Below are positions 45,959-55,726 of a stretch of 64,000 nt of DNA, one piece after another. Source of the DNA: Microbacterium stercoris (GTDB taxonomy: Bacteria > Actinomycetota > Actinomycetes > Actinomycetales > Microbacteriaceae). Made by a program: the position numbers and the translations under genes. The notes beneath the pieces were generated by a model. It had not been told where the DNA came from. It saw nothing but the letters and a program-made list of their open reading frames with translations, and made no database searches. Location of the stretch: positions 124,001-188,000 of the forward strand of contig NZ_JAGFOA010000007.1 in the NCBI RefSeq assembly GCF_017592545.1, in the 5' to 3' direction. Each line of letters begins with the position of its first letter. The stretch's first letter is position 1.

Positions 45959-46806
45959 CCTCCGCACCGCGTCTCGAGATGGGGCCGGCGATCCTGTTCT
46001 GCCCGGCGGATCGCCCCGACAGGTATCAGAAGGCCGCCGAGCGGGCCGATGCCGTGATCCTGGATCTCGAGGATGCCGTGGCACCGGAGGCCAAGCAGGC
46101 GGCACGCGAGGGCGTCGCCGCCTCGGCGCTCGATCCCGCCCGAACGATCGTGCGGGTCAACGACGCCCGGTCGGGTCTGCTCGCCGAGGATCTGGCGGCG
46201 GTGCTCCGCTCGCCTTACCGCACGGTGATGCTCGCGAAGACCGAGCGCCCCGCCGACATCGATGCACTCGGCGCTCTCCGGGTGATCGCGCTGTGCGAGA
46301 CCGCCGCGGGGGTCGTGAACGCCCCGCAGATCGCGGCCCATCCGCGCGTCGTCGGGCTGATGTGGGGCGCGGAGGATCTCGTCGCCTCGCTCGGCGGCAC
46401 CTCCAGCCGCGACGCCTCGGGCGCGTACCGCGCCGTCGCCGTGCACGCGCAGACGGCCGTCCTCCTGGCGGCGGGCGCCGCGGGGGTGGCGGCGATCGAC
46501 GCCGTGCACCTCGACATCGCCGACATCAACGGCTGCCGCGCCGAGGCCGAAGACGCGGCCGCGAGCGGCTTCGCGGCCAAGGCGGCGATCCATCCGTCGC
46601 ACGTCGCGGCGATCCGCGATGCCTTCGCCCCCTCCGACAGCGAGCTGCGGTGGGCGAGCGCGGTGCTCGCGGAGGCCGCCCGCGCCACGGCCGATGGCCG
46701 AGGCGTCTTCCGGTTCGAAGGCCGCATGGTCGACGAGCCGGTCCTCAGACACGCGCGCGGCATCCTCGCGCGCGAACCCCGCGGGGCCACAAGCCCTGCG
46801 CCGTGA
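45955..46806 (+). CDS. CitE-like beta-hydroxyacyl-CoA lyase (probable HMG-CoA/citramalyl-CoA lyase)
   Basis: A GTG start overlapping the previous stop gives 283 residues of the HpcH/HpaI-CitE family. Metal and catalytic positions appear in V-I-L-D-L-E-D-A-V, A-L-C-E-T-A-A-G-V and the W-G-A-E-D-L segment. There are no citrate lyase alpha or gamma subunit genes nearby. By synteny it corresponds to Rv2498c, described as an R-3-hydroxy-3-methylglutaryl-CoA lyase that also splits citramalyl-CoA. It would finish leucine degradation to acetoacetate and acetyl-CoA in place of a classical HMG-CoA lyase. Confidence 0.82.
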   Translation: MTSAPRLEMGPAILFCPADRPDRYQKAAERADAVILDLEDAVAPEAKQAAREGVAASALDPARTIVRVNDARSGLLAEDLAAVLRSPYRTVMLAKTERPADIDALGALRVIALCETAAGVVNAPQIAAHPRVVGLMWGAEDLVASLGGTSSRDASGAYRAVAVHAQTAVLLAAGAAGVAAIDAVHLDIADINGCRAEAEDAAASGFAAKAAIHPSHVAAIRDAFAPSDSELRWASAVLAEAARATADGRGVFRFEGRMVDEPVLRHARGILAREPRGATSPAP

Positions 46807-46818
46807 AAGGAGACGACG

Positions 46819-48030
46819 ATGTCGATCGTCACGCCCACCCGCGCCGCCGTACCCGGCACCGAGATGCTCGAACCCGATCTGCAGGAGCTCGCGCACCGCG
46901 TGCGCGAGTTCGCGGACGAGGTGGTCGCCCCGGCCGCCTACGAGTACGACACCGAGCGGCGCCTGCCCGTCGAGATCATCCAGGAGATGGGGCGGATGGG
47001 CCTGTTCGGTCTGCCCCTGCCGGAGGAGTACGACGGTCAGGGCAAGTCGTACCTGCACCTGTGCGTCGCGGTCGAGCAGCTCGCGCGCGTGGACCAGTCG
47101 ATCGCGGTCACGCTCGAGGCCGGCCTCGGCCTCGGGGCCATGCCGCTGTATCGCTTCGGCACCGAGGAGCAGCGGCGCACCTACCTGCCGCCGCTGGCGC
47201 GGGGAGAGAACCTCGCCGCCTTCGGTCTCACCGAGGCGGAGGCGGGATCCGACGCGGGCGCCACGAAGACCACCGCGACGCTCTCGGACGGCTGGTGGAC
47301 GATCAACGGGACCAAGCAGTTCATCACGAACTCCGGCACGCCGATCACGAGCATCGTCACGGTCACGGCCGTGACCGGGGAGCGCCGCGGACCGGACGGA
47401 TCCGTCCGACCCGAGCTGTCGACCATCATCGTTCCCGTGCCGACGCCGGGCTTCACGGCGCTGCCGGCCTATGACAAGGTCGGCTGGCACACCTCCGACA
47501 CCCACCCGCTTGTGTTCGACGGCGTGCGGGTGCCCGAGGAGAACCTGCTCGGGGAGCGCGGACGCGGTTTCGCGAACTTCCTCAGTGTGCTCGACGAGGG
47601 GCGGGTCGCGTTCGCGGCCCTCTGCGTCGGCGCCGCCCAGGGATGCCTGGAGCAGGCCGTCGCCTACGCGAAGAAGCGCCAGGTGTTCGGGCGTCCCATC
47701 GGCGACAACCAGCACATCGCGTTCACGATCGCGCGGATGCAGGCCCGCGTCGCGGGCGCTCGCGCGGTGATGCACGATGCCGCGCGCCGCATCGATGCGG
47801 GCATCCCGTTCACCACGGAGGCGTCGCTGGCGAAGCTGATCGGATCGGAGGCCGCGATGGCCAACGCCGCCGATGCGACGCAGATCTGGGGAGGCTACGG
47901 ATTTATGAACGAGAACGCGGTGGCCCGGCACTACCGCGACTCGCGCATCCTCACCCTCGGCGAGGGCTCGACGGAGGTGCAGCTCGGCATCATCGCGCGC
48001 AGCCTCGGCTTCGACCGCGCGTTCGCCTGA
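46819..48030 (+). CDS. Acyl-CoA dehydrogenase, probable isovaleryl-CoA dehydrogenase
   Basis: The 403-residue FAD enzyme has the family signature G-L-T-E-A-E-A-G-S-D-A-G near residues 135-146 and Q-V-F-G-R-P-I-G-D-N-Q in the C-terminal domain, ending T-L-G-E-G-S-T-E-V-Q. AAAGGAGA precedes the ATG. It would oxidise isovaleryl-CoA to 3-methylcrotonyl-CoA between the BCKDH and carboxylase steps; short branched substrates from isoleucine or valine are also possible. It is the last gene before a strong terminator and corresponds to fadE19 in the mycobacterial cluster. Confidence 0.9.
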   Translation: MSIVTPTRAAVPGTEMLEPDLQELAHRVREFADEVVAPAAYEYDTERRLPVEIIQEMGRMGLFGLPLPEEYDGQGKSYLHLCVAVEQLARVDQSIAVTLEAGLGLGAMPLYRFGTEEQRRTYLPPLARGENLAAFGLTEAEAGSDAGATKTTATLSDGWWTINGTKQFITNSGTPITSIVTVTAVTGERRGPDGSVRPELSTIIVPVPTPGFTALPAYDKVGWHTSDTHPLVFDGVRVPEENLLGERGRGFANFLSVLDEGRVAFAALCVGAAQGCLEQAVAYAKKRQVFGRPIGDNQHIAFTIARMQARVAGARAVMHDAARRIDAGIPFTTEASLAKLIGSEAAMANAADATQIWGGYGFMNENAVARHYRDSRILTLGEGSTEVQLGIIARSLGFDRAFA

Positions 48031-48042
48031 GCGCGAGAGAGC

Positions 48043-48075
48043 AAGAAGGCCGGATCCGATGGATCCGGCCTTCTT
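48043..48075. terminator. Bidirectional terminator between leucine operon and accA3
   Basis: AAGAAGGCCGGATCC (48043-48057), loop GAT and GGATCCGGCCTTCTT (48061-48075) make a perfect 15-bp stem with A and T ends on both sides. It lies between convergent stops and should terminate from both directions. Confidence 0.9.
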
Positions 48076-48091
48076 CGCGTGTACCGCGACG

Positions 48092-49861
48092 TCAGCTGAT
48101 GTGGAGCAGCTGGTGTCCCGCGGCGACCGTGGTGCCCGGGGTCGCGTCGATCTTGCTGATGACGCCGTCCTTGTGCGCCTGCAGGGGCTGCTCCATCTTC
48201 ATCGCCTCGAGGACGACGACCAGGTCGCCCTTGACGACCGACTGCCCCTCCTCAACCGCGACCTTGACGATCGTCGCCTGCATGGGCGACTTGACCGCGT
48301 CGCCGGAGGCGCCGCCCGCGACGGGCGATCCGCCGTGGCTGCGGCGCGACGGCGGCACGATGGCGGGGCGGCCCGCGGTGCCCGATGCCTGCGCGATGCG
48401 GTCGGGCAGCGACACCTCGAGGCGCTTGCCGGCCACCTCCACGACCACGGTGTGACGACCCTCCGCGGGCTTCGGAGCCTCGAGCTCGCCGTCCCACGCG
48501 GGGATGTCATTGACGAACTCGGTCTCGATCCAGCGCGTGTAGACGCCGAACTCGCCGTTCTCGGCGGTGAAGGCGGGGTCGCGCACGACCTTGCGGTGGA
48601 AGGGCAGCACCGTGGGGAGGCCTGCCACCTCGAACTCGTCGAGGGCACGGCGCGAGCGCTGCAGCGCTTCGGCGCGGTCCTTGCCGGTGACGATGATCTT
48701 CGCCAGCAGCGAGTCGAAGGAGCCGCCAATCTCATCGCCAGCGGTGACACCCGAATCGAGGCGGATGCCGGGGCCGCCGAAGGTCTTGAAGACGTGGATC
48801 GGACCGGGCTGGGGGAGGAATCCGCGGCCCGGGTCCTCGCCGTTGATGCGGAACTCGATGGAGTGGCCGACCGGCTTCGGGTCGTCGTAGTCGATGAGGC
48901 CGCCGGCGGCGATGCGGAACTGCTCGCGCACGAGGTCGATGCCCGTGACCTCCTCGGAGACCGGGTGCTCGACCTGCAGACGGGTGTTGACCTCGAGGAA
49001 GGAGACCGTGCCGTCGGCGCCGATGAGGAACTCGCAGGTGCCCGCGCCGGTGTAGCCCACCTCGCGCAGGATCGCCTTGGACGCCTCGTACAGCTTGGCG
49101 TTCTGCTCGTCGGTCAGGAACGGCGCGGGCGCCTCCTCGACGAGCTTCTGGTGGCGGCGCTGCAGCGAGCAGTCGCGCGTCGAGATGACGACGACGTTGC
49201 CCTCGGCGTCGGCGAGGCACTGGGTCTCGACGTGGCGCGGCTTGTCGAGGTACTTCTCGACGAAGCACTCGCCGCGCCCGAACGCCGCGATCGCCTCACG
49301 CGTGGCCGACTCGAACAGCTCGGGCACCTCTTCGATGGTGCGCGCGACCTTGAGGCCGCGGCCGCCGCCGCCGTACGCCGCCTTGATGGCGATCGGCAGG
49401 CCGACCTCCTGGGCGAAGGCCACGACCTCCTCCGCCGTGTCGACGGGGCCGGGTGTGCCCGGGGCCAGGGGGGCGCCGACCTTCTCGGCCACGCGGCGCG
49501 CGGTCACCTTGTCGCCGAGGGCCTCGATGGCCTCGGGAGACGGGCCGATCCAGATGAGGCCGGCGGCGATGACCGCGCGGGCGAAGTCGGCGTTCTCGGC
49601 GAGGAAGCCGTAGCCCGGGTGCACCGCATCGGCGCCCGAACGGCGAGCGACGGCGAGGATCTTGTCGATCTTGAGATAGGTGTCGGCGCTGGTCGCGCCG
49701 TCCAGCGCGTAGGCCTCGTCGGCCAGGCGTGCGTGCAGCGCGTCGCGGTCGGGGTCGGCGTAGACGGCGACAGACGAGATCCCGGAGTCGCGGGCCGCGC
49801 GGATGATGCGGACGGCGATCTCGCCGCGGTTGGCGATGAGCACCTTGGCGATGGCAGACAT
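48092..49861 (-). CDS. accA3: Acyl-CoA carboxylase alpha subunit (biotin carboxylase/BCCP), housekeeping type
   Basis: The ATG at 49861 gives 589 residues. The N-terminal [10 protein letters not shown], the [13 protein letters not shown] loop, [10 protein letters not shown] and the C-terminal biotin site E-A-M-K-M-E-Q are present. It is similar to AccA3/PccA proteins that supply carboxybiotin to several beta subunits for malonyl-CoA and methylmalonyl-CoA synthesis. The beta and epsilon partners are probably those at 56033-57870. It is divergent from the Maf gene. Confidence 0.95.
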   Translation of the reverse strand: MSAIAKVLIANRGEIAVRIIRAARDSGISSVAVYADPDRDALHARLADEAYALDGATSADTYLKIDKILAVARRSGADAVHPGYGFLAENADFARAVIAAGLIWIGPSPEAIEALGDKVTARRVAEKVGAPLAPGTPGPVDTAEEVVAFAQEVGLPIAIKAAYGGGGRGLKVARTIEEVPELFESATREAIAAFGRGECFVEKYLDKPRHVETQCLADAEGNVVVISTRDCSLQRRHQKLVEEAPAPFLTDEQNAKLYEASKAILREVGYTGAGTCEFLIGADGTVSFLEVNTRLQVEHPVSEEVTGIDLVREQFRIAAGGLIDYDDPKPVGHSIEFRINGEDPGRGFLPQPGPIHVFKTFGGPGIRLDSGVTAGDEIGGSFDSLLAKIIVTGKDRAEALQRSRRALDEFEVAGLPTVLPFHRKVVRDPAFTAENGEFGVYTRWIETEFVNDIPAWDGELEAPKPAEGRHTVVVEVAGKRLEVSLPDRIAQASGTAGRPAIVPPSRRSHGGSPVAGGASGDAVKSPMQATIVKVAVEEGQSVVKGDLVVVLEAMKMEQPLQAHKDGVISKIDATPGTTVAAGHQLLHIS

Positions 49862-49987
49862 GATTTTCAGCCTACCGACGGCGGGGGCGCGGTCTTTGCG
49901 GACCCTCGACAAGAAAACGTCGAGAACGTGTGGGGTGGCATCCAACGCCCGGATCCGTCGTCCCGTTCGGATGCCGGGGCGGACCGC

Positions 49988-49993
49988 TACCGT
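49988..49993 (+). promoter_or_regulatory. Putative -10 for leaderless maf
   Basis: TACCGT ends six bases before the ATG at 50000, the same geometry as at 33215-33227. Confidence 0.45.
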
Positions 49994-49999
49994 GAACGC

Positions 50000-50650
50000 A
50001 TGCAGGTCTGTCTCGCCTCCACGTCCCCCGCCCGCCTGATGCTGCTGCGGCAGGCCGGCATCGAGCCCCTCACGCTCGCGCCCGCGGTGGACGAGGAGGC
50101 CGTGATCGCCGAGACGGAGGCGCGCGAGGATCGGGTGCTGCCGCCGGCCGAGCACGTGCTGCTGCTCGCGCGCCTCAAGGCCGCCGACGTGGCCGCCCGC
50201 GTGCGCGCGGAGCATCCCGGCTTCGAGGGGATCGTCATCGGCGGCGACTCCATGTTCGAGCTTGACGGCGTTGTATACGGCAAGCCGTACACGCCGGAGG
50301 CGGCCACCGAGCGCTGGCGCGGCATGCGAGGACGCACCGGAGTGCTCCACTCGGGCCACAGCGTCTTCCGCGTGACGGACGATGCCGATCCGGTCGAGGC
50401 GCACGCGGTCGCCGAAGCCGCAGTGACCTTCGCCGCCGACGTCGACGACGACGAGATCGCGGCCTACGTGAGCACGGGGGAGCCGCTGCACGTCGCGGGC
50501 GCCTTCACCGTCGACAGCCTGGGCGGCGCGTTCATCGACCGCGTCGAGGGCGACCCGTCCACGGTCGTGGGCATGTCGCTGTCAACCGTGCGCCGCCTCG
50601 TGCGCGAGCTCGGCGTCTCGTGGACCTCTCTCTGGACCGTGCGGACGTAG
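50000..50650 (+). CDS. maf: Maf-like nucleotide pyrophosphatase
   Basis: The ATG at 50000 gives 216 residues starting [20 protein letters not shown], the classic Maf N-terminal motif. The [10 protein letters not shown] and G-K-P segments of the catalytic pocket are present. Maf proteins hydrolyse dUTP, UTP, TTP or modified nucleotides to monophosphates as a house-cleaning function. It is commonly placed next to acyl-CoA carboxylase genes in Actinobacteria. A much longer upstream frame is antisense to accA3 and is a shadow. Confidence 0.93.
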   Translation: MQVCLASTSPARLMLLRQAGIEPLTLAPAVDEEAVIAETEAREDRVLPPAEHVLLLARLKAADVAARVRAEHPGFEGIVIGGDSMFELDGVVYGKPYTPEAATERWRGMRGRTGVLHSGHSVFRVTDDADPVEAHAVAEAAVTFAADVDDDEIAAYVSTGEPLHVAGAFTVDSLGGAFIDRVEGDPSTVVGMSLSTVRRLVRELGVSWTSLWTVRT

Positions 50651-50764
50651 CCCCATCACCCCCGAGCAGGCGCTCGTGCCCGTGCTGCTGCCGTTCTGAG
50701 GCCGCGGATCCGGATCGCCCGAGAGACGGGCATAAGCACAGGTGCGGCCTGGGAGGATGGACCC

Positions 50765-52045
50765 ATGCAGAGCGGTGACACGATCGACCTCCACATCTCC
50801 GGCGTCGCGCACGGGGGAGTCTTCGTCGCGCGCCATGAAGGCCGTGTGGTGTTCGTGCCCGACGCGCTTCCCGGCGAGACCGTGCGCGTGCGCATCACCG
50901 ACGTGAAGAAGTCGTTCGCGCGCGCGGAGGCGCTCGAGGTGCTCGATGCGTCCCCCGATCGCCGTGCGCACGTCTGGGAGCAGGCCGACATCGCCCACGC
51001 ACCCGAGCAGCGTCCCGGCGGCGCCGACTTCGGACACATCGCCCTTCCGCGTCAGCGCGCCCTCAAGGCGCAGGTGCTCTCGGAAGCCTTCGAGAAGTTC
51101 GCGGGCACGTCCCTCGACGTGACCGTCCGGGGTCCGGAAGAGGTGCTCGGTGCGGATCACCCTGCCGTGCAGGGCACCGAGGAGGGCACCCGCTATCGCA
51201 CGCGCATCAGCCTGCATGTGGACGGCGAGGGCCGCATCGGCCCGTACGCCGCGCGCAGCAACACGATCATCCCCGTGACCTCGCACCCGCTCGCGACCCT
51301 CGACATCGAGGCCGTCGCGCTCGCCGTGCGCAAGGCCCCGGAGGGCCGCCTCGATCTCGTGCAGCCGTCCGACGGCCAGGTGCGCACCATCCGTCGTCCC
51401 GCCTTCACCGGCGACAAGCGACGCCGCTTCGCGCCGCGTCCGGAGAAGGCGGCACCGGAGGTCATCCAGGAGGTCGTCGGCGATCGCGAGTTCCGCGTCG
51501 ACGCGGGCGGGTTCTGGCAGGTGCACCGCGCCGCGGCCGCCACCCTTGACTCGGCGGTGCGCGCCGCGCTCGGCGAGCTGTCGAGCGACGCCTGGCACCT
51601 CGACCTCTACGGCGGCGTCGGCCTGTTCGCCGCGGCAATGGGCGATCTCGCCGGCAGCGCGCGCATCACCACCGTCGAGTCGGAGGCCCGTGCCACCGCG
51701 CACGCCCGCTACAACCTCGAGATGTTCGGGGCCGAGGCCGTGACGGCGCGCGTCGACCGTTTCCTGGCGCGCCTCGCCCACCAGGCGACCGACCTCGATC
51801 GCGAGATGCTCTCGCGCGGCGTCACGCTGCTCGATCCGCCGCGCTCCGGCGCCGGCAAGGAGGTCGTCGCGGGCATCGCCGGCCTCGCACCCGAGCGCGT
51901 CGCCTACGTGGCCTGCGACCCGGTCGCGCTCGCGCGCGACATCGGGTACTTCCGCGAGGCCGGCTACGAGCTCACCAGCCTCGAGGCGTTCGACCTCTTC
52001 CCGAACTCGCACCACGTCGAGGCGCTGGCCGTCCTCTCCCGCTGA
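50765..52045 (+). CDS. TrmA/RumA-family RNA (uracil-C5) methyltransferase
   Basis: A 426-residue protein with an N-terminal TRAM RNA-binding domain (about 1-60) and a SAM-dependent methyltransferase domain. Motifs visible are D-L-Y-G-G-V-G-L-F for SAM, L-L-D-P-P-R-S-G-A-G, the nucleophile Cys in Y-V-A-C-D-P-V-A-L-A and the C-terminal H-H-V-E-A-L. The Cys cluster that binds Fe-S in E. coli RlmD is not seen, as in many actinobacterial members. GAGGAT six bases before the ATG suggests a leaderless start. Whether it modifies rRNA or tRNA cannot be told. Confidence 0.9.
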   Translation: MQSGDTIDLHISGVAHGGVFVARHEGRVVFVPDALPGETVRVRITDVKKSFARAEALEVLDASPDRRAHVWEQADIAHAPEQRPGGADFGHIALPRQRALKAQVLSEAFEKFAGTSLDVTVRGPEEVLGADHPAVQGTEEGTRYRTRISLHVDGEGRIGPYAARSNTIIPVTSHPLATLDIEAVALAVRKAPEGRLDLVQPSDGQVRTIRRPAFTGDKRRRFAPRPEKAAPEVIQEVVGDREFRVDAGGFWQVHRAAAATLDSAVRAALGELSSDAWHLDLYGGVGLFAAAMGDLAGSARITTVESEARATAHARYNLEMFGAEAVTARVDRFLARLAHQATDLDREMLSRGVTLLDPPRSGAGKEVVAGIAGLAPERVAYVACDPVALARDIGYFREAGYELTSLEAFDLFPNSHHVEALAVLSR

Positions 52046-52091
52046 CCGGAGCGGGCGCGGGAGCCTGCGCCGCGGCCCTTCGCGACGCTCG

Positions 52092-52097
52092 TAGGAT
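52092..52097 (+). promoter_or_regulatory. Putative -10 for the leaderless membrane/two-component operon
   Basis: TAGGAT ends six bases before the GTG at 52104 and supports that start. Confidence 0.5.
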
Positions 52098-52103
52098 ACG
52101 GGC

Positions 52104-52793
52104 GTGAGAAGGCCCATCGCGTCACCCCGGCTTTGGTTCGCGTGCCTGCTGATCGTCCTGTCGATCTACGGCTTTATGGTCGGATCGCACTCGACGACGT
52201 TCCTCACCACGATCACCAACGCCATCCTGCTGGGCTACCTGGTCGTCGGGGTGTGGACCATGTGGACGCGCGGCACCGACGAGCTGCCGGCGCCGCGTCT
52301 GCGCGGGGCGATCGTGACCTGGATGCTGTTCGTCGCGATCATCGCCCACTCCCTGCTCTCGCACTGGGCGAATCCGTTCGATGCGGTCTTCGATCCCGAT
52401 CCCGCCGCCTCGCTGCGGGGGACGGCGCTGCTGTTCGCGCACTACGTGATGCCGATCGGCATGCTCCTCGACTGGCTGCTGTTCGGTCCGCGGGGGCGCA
52501 CCCGATGGATCGACATCGCGATCTGGCCGCTGTACGCGCTGGCGTACGGACTGCTCACGATCCTCCGAGCGGTGGTGTTCCCTGATGCCGCGAACGCGAT
52601 CCCGTACCCGTTCCTGGAGCCGGGGGACGGGGGCTGGGGACAGGTGATCGTGCTGCAGTTCCCGATCGTCATCGCCGTGGCGCTCGTGGCGGCGCCCGTC
52701 ATCGCCTACGACAAGCTCCTGGCGCGCGCGGCACGCGCGCCGGCCCTGCGGCTCACGGCGCCGGAGCCCGTCGCCGATAAGCTCTCCCCATGA
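52104..52793 (+). CDS. Pr6Pr-like family membrane protein
   Basis: The GTG start gives 229 residues with six predicted membrane segments and a cytosolic tail. Overall layout, with an A-H-S-L-L-S-H-W-A-N segment, H-Y-V-M-P-I-G-M-L-L-D-W-L-L and R-W-I-D-I-A-I-W-P-L-Y, fits the Pr6Pr/FAR-17a-like membrane family, whose function in bacteria is unknown. Its stop overlaps the start of the response regulator, so it is co-transcribed with and possibly linked to that signalling system. Confidence 0.75.
   Translation: MRRPIASPRLWFACLLIVLSIYGFMVGSHSTTFLTTITNAILLGYLVVGVWTMWTRGTDELPAPRLRGAIVTWMLFVAIIAHSLLSHWANPFDAVFDPDPAASLRGTALLFAHYVMPIGMLLDWLLFGPRGRTRWIDIAIWPLYALAYGLLTILRAVVFPDAANAIPYPFLEPGDGGWGQVIVLQFPIVIAVALVAAPVIAYDKLLARAARAPALRLTAPEPVADKLSP
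52778..52783 (+). promoter_or_regulatory. Putative internal -10 for the response regulator
   Basis: TAAGCT lies inside the end of the upstream membrane gene, exactly six bases before the response regulator ATG. This would allow a separate leaderless transcript. Confidence 0.4.
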
Positions 52794-53437
52794 CGCGAGT
52801 GGCCCTGATCGACGACCACGAATCCGTGCGCCTGGGCCTTGCGGCCGCTCTCGAGCGCGCCGGCGACGAGGTCGTGTTCACGGGAGCCGGCGTGGCGGAG
52901 TACCTCGCCTGGCGCAAGGCGTCGAAGGCCGCTCCCGCCGACGTCGTGCTGCTCGACCTCACGCTCGGCGACGGCACCACCGTCACCGAGAACGTCGTGT
53001 GCCTCGCCGGTGAGTCGTCGGTCATCATCCACTCGGTCGCCGACCGTCCCGCCGCCGTCCGCGAGGCGCTCGCCGCCGGCGCCGTGGGTGTTGTGAGCAA
53101 GGCCTCCCCGCTCGATGACGTGCTGGGCGCGGTGCGCACCGCGGCGCTCGGCGAGCCCCTGAACAACGTCGAATGGGCGAGCGCGGTCGAGGGCGACCGT
53201 GCCTTCGCGGACGCGCAGCTGTCCGCGCGCGAGCGTGAGGTGCTGCGTCTGTACGCCGCGGGTCTGCCGCTGAAGATCGTGGCCGACCGCCTGGGCGTGG
53301 CGTACTCCACCGCCAAGGAGAACATCACCCGGGTGCGCATGAAGTACATCGAGGTGGGTCGTCCCGCGCCGACGAAGGTGGATCTGCTGCGCCGCGCCAT
53401 GGAGGACGGCATCGTCGACGCCTCCGCGGAGAGCTGA
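52790..53437 (+). CDS. NarL/LuxR-type response regulator
   Basis: The 215-residue protein has an N-terminal receiver domain with the acidic pair Asp8-Asp9, the phosphorylation site Asp56 (L-L-D-L-T) and the Lys in V-S-K-A-S. The C-terminal LuxR-type helix-turn-helix runs from L-S-A-R-E-R-E-V-L through A-Y-S-T-A-K-E-N-I. It overlaps the upstream membrane gene and is followed after 4 bp by a histidine kinase gene, its likely partner. Confidence 0.92.
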   Translation: MTRVALIDDHESVRLGLAAALERAGDEVVFTGAGVAEYLAWRKASKAAPADVVLLDLTLGDGTTVTENVVCLAGESSVIIHSVADRPAAVREALAAGAVGVVSKASPLDDVLGAVRTAALGEPLNNVEWASAVEGDRAFADAQLSAREREVLRLYAAGLPLKIVADRLGVAYSTAKENITRVRMKYIEVGRPAPTKVDLLRRAMEDGIVDASAES

Positions 53438-53441
53438 TCCC

Positions 53442-54701
53442 GTGGCGGTGACGTCGCCGCAGGGCGTCATCGATGCGGCCTGGGGAACGCTCCCGGCCTC
53501 GGGGCGCACCGTCGAGGGCGCGGGACGCTACACGTCCGCGAGGATGGAGCGGATCGTCCAGATCGTCGTCGCGGTGGGCTGCCTCGCCATCGGCGGCCAG
53601 GGCTTCTTCGCCTCTCTCGATCTCGCCGGCAGCGGCGTCTCGCACGGCATCCTGCGCGGCACCGTGTTCGTGAGCCTGCTCGCCATGACGGTGCTGTGCA
53701 TCATCGGGTGGGGCGCCCGCATCGCGTCGGCGGTGTTCGCGATCCTCTTTCCCATCTCGCTGGTGCTGTTCCCGTTCGTGACGGCGGCGACCCCGCCGAA
53801 CTCCGGTTCCCAGCCCTGGCCGTTCTACCTGATCAGCCTCGCCGCCACAGGCGCGCTCGTGGCGTTCCGCCTGCCCTGGCAGTACGTCTGGGCGATCGGC
53901 ACACCCCTGCTCTACGCCGCGATGCGCCTCTGGATGGGCGGCTTCGCGATCGAGTACTGGATCGGCGTCGGATACGACATCTCGGTCGCGGTGCTCCTGA
54001 ACCTCGTCATCGTCACCGTCGCCTGGGTGCTGCGCAGCCTCGGTGCCGGCGTCGACGCCGCGCGCGTGCAGGCCGTCCTGTCCTACGCGCGTGCGGCATC
54101 GGCCGACGCGGGGGAGCAGGAGCGGGTCGCCGTGGCGGCGCTGATGCACGACAGCGTGCTGGCCGCGCTCATCGCGGCGGAGCGCGCGCACACCCCGCGG
54201 GAGCATCAGCTCGCCGTCTCGATGGCGCGTGAGGCCCTCACCCGCCTCGCCAACGCGGAGTCCGATGATCCGGAGGGAAGCGATGAGCCGGTCGGCCGCT
54301 GCCGCATCGCGGACGACATCGAGCGATCCGCGCGCGACCTGGGGGTCGAGCTCGCGGTCGAACGGGTGGACATCGGCCCCGAGACCGTCGAGCAGCCCGT
54401 GATCCCCGGACGTGTCGCGCGGGCCATCGTGCTCGCGGCCACGCAGGCCGTCGCGAACGCCGTGCAGCACGCCGAGGGGGCGGGCCTGCGCAGCCGGATC
54501 CTCCGCGCGGGACGCGGTGTGCGGGTGGAGGTCTCGGACACGGGCCCGGGGGTGGACGTCGCCCTGATCCCCTCCGATCGCCTGGGCATCCGCGCGTCGA
54601 TCTTCGCGCGGATGACGGCGGTCGGCGGCGAGGCGACGATCGAATCGAGCGGGCGCGGCACCACCGTCGCTCTCACCTGGACGGGGGATCGCCGAGCATG
54701 A
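53442..54701 (+). CDS. Sensor histidine kinase
   Basis: A 419-residue protein from a GTG four bases after the response regulator stop. About five membrane segments occupy residues 35-200, then a dimerisation segment with the probable phospho-His in A-L-M-H-D-S-V-L, then an HATPase_c domain with the N-box A-V-A-N-A-V-Q-H-A, the D-T-G-P-G-V-D G1 box and G-R-G-T-T-V. It is of the NarX/DesK-like class matching the NarL-type regulator. The ligand is unknown. The stop overlaps the next gene. Confidence 0.88.
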   Translation: MAVTSPQGVIDAAWGTLPASGRTVEGAGRYTSARMERIVQIVVAVGCLAIGGQGFFASLDLAGSGVSHGILRGTVFVSLLAMTVLCIIGWGARIASAVFAILFPISLVLFPFVTAATPPNSGSQPWPFYLISLAATGALVAFRLPWQYVWAIGTPLLYAAMRLWMGGFAIEYWIGVGYDISVAVLLNLVIVTVAWVLRSLGAGVDAARVQAVLSYARAASADAGEQERVAVAALMHDSVLAALIAAERAHTPREHQLAVSMAREALTRLANAESDDPEGSDEPVGRCRIADDIERSARDLGVELAVERVDIGPETVEQPVIPGRVARAIVLAATQAVANAVQHAEGAGLRSRILRAGRGVRVEVSDTGPGVDVALIPSDRLGIRASIFARMTAVGGEATIESSGRGTTVALTWTGDRRA

Positions 54702-55726
54702 AGGTGCGCCGCGTCTTCGATGTCATCGCCTGGTCGCTGACGGCGTACTTCGCTGTGCGCGGGCTGGTGCGGCCCGAGGGGAACGGCTCGGTGCTGCCGG
54801 TCGTCGCGGTGCTGCTGTACGTGGCGCTCACGGCCGCCGCGCTCTACGTCGAGCCCCGAGGCGGTGCCCGGCGCACGCGAGAGCGGGCGGGCTCGGTGCT
54901 GCCGCGTTGGGCCGCGGTGATCGTCGTCGCCGGCTGCGCCGCACTGCCGCCCGTGGTGATGTTCTACACGCCCGCGGATCAGCAGCAGGCCTCGCACGCC
55001 ACGTGGTACCTGGGGGCGGTCGGAGCCGTGCTCACCATCGTGTGCGCACGCCATCGCCCGATCCACGCATGGGTGGGCATCGGCGTGCTCGCCTTCGTGT
55101 CGTCACTGCGCCTCGGTCTGGTCGAGGCGCTCGCGGCCGGCCTCGTCGGATCCGCGGTCTGGGTGGCCATCGCGCAGCTGCTGATGGTGTTCACGGATCG
55201 CGCGTACCGCGACACCGCGCGCCTGGCGGAGCTGCAGCAGGCGACCTCCGCGTGGCAGGCGAGCCAGGACGTGCGCCGGCAGGAGCGGCGCCGCCGCGTG
55301 CAGTACGCCCTCGCGGTCGCGGGACCGGTGCTCTCGCGGGTGATCGCCGCGGAGGGTGTGCTCACCGACGAGGAGCGCACGCAGGCCCGCCTGGCCGAGG
55401 GGCGCCTCCGCGACGAGCTGCGCGGGGCCCGCCTGCTCGACGACGACGTGCGCGAGGCGATCAACGCCTCCCGCCTGCGCGGCGCGACCGTCACGGTCTT
55501 CGACGAGGGAGGACTGGACGACCTCGACACCGAGGCCCTCGACGCGGTGCGCCATGAGCTCGCCCAGACGCTGCGCGCCACGGACGCCGCCCGCCTGATC
55601 ATCCGCACCGCCCCGGATCCGCGCGTCGCGGTGACGATCGTCGGACGCTCGGCCGGCGGTGAGGGGCTCACGGAGGAGGACGACCTGCTGCTCTGGCATG
55701 AGATCGTGCGCCCTCTGACCGACTGA
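54698..55726 (+). CDS. Membrane protein coupled to the two-component system
   Basis: A 342-residue protein with about six membrane segments in the first 165 residues and a cytosolic C-terminal half rich in Arg, Glu and Ala that is probably partly coiled. The overall size and layout echo the preceding kinase, but no phospho-His motif, N-box or G-box is evident. It may be a degenerate kinase-like partner or sensor accessory. The ATG overlaps the kinase stop by 4 bp. No family is recognised with confidence. Confidence 0.75.
   Translation: MKVRRVFDVIAWSLTAYFAVRGLVRPEGNGSVLPVVAVLLYVALTAAALYVEPRGGARRTRERAGSVLPRWAAVIVVAGCAALPPVVMFYTPADQQQASHATWYLGAVGAVLTIVCARHRPIHAWVGIGVLAFVSSLRLGLVEALAAGLVGSAVWVAIAQLLMVFTDRAYRDTARLAELQQATSAWQASQDVRRQERRRRVQYALAVAGPVLSRVIAAEGVLTDEERTQARLAEGRLRDELRGARLLDDDVREAINASRLRGATVTVFDEGGLDDLDTEALDAVRHELAQTLRATDAARLIIRTAPDPRVAVTIVGRSAGGEGLTEEDDLLLWHEIVRPLTD

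Noticed and set aside
48059-49999. Upstream extension of the Maf frame
   Set aside because: It is antisense to accA3; Maf proteins begin with the L-A-S-T-S-P motif found just after 50000.
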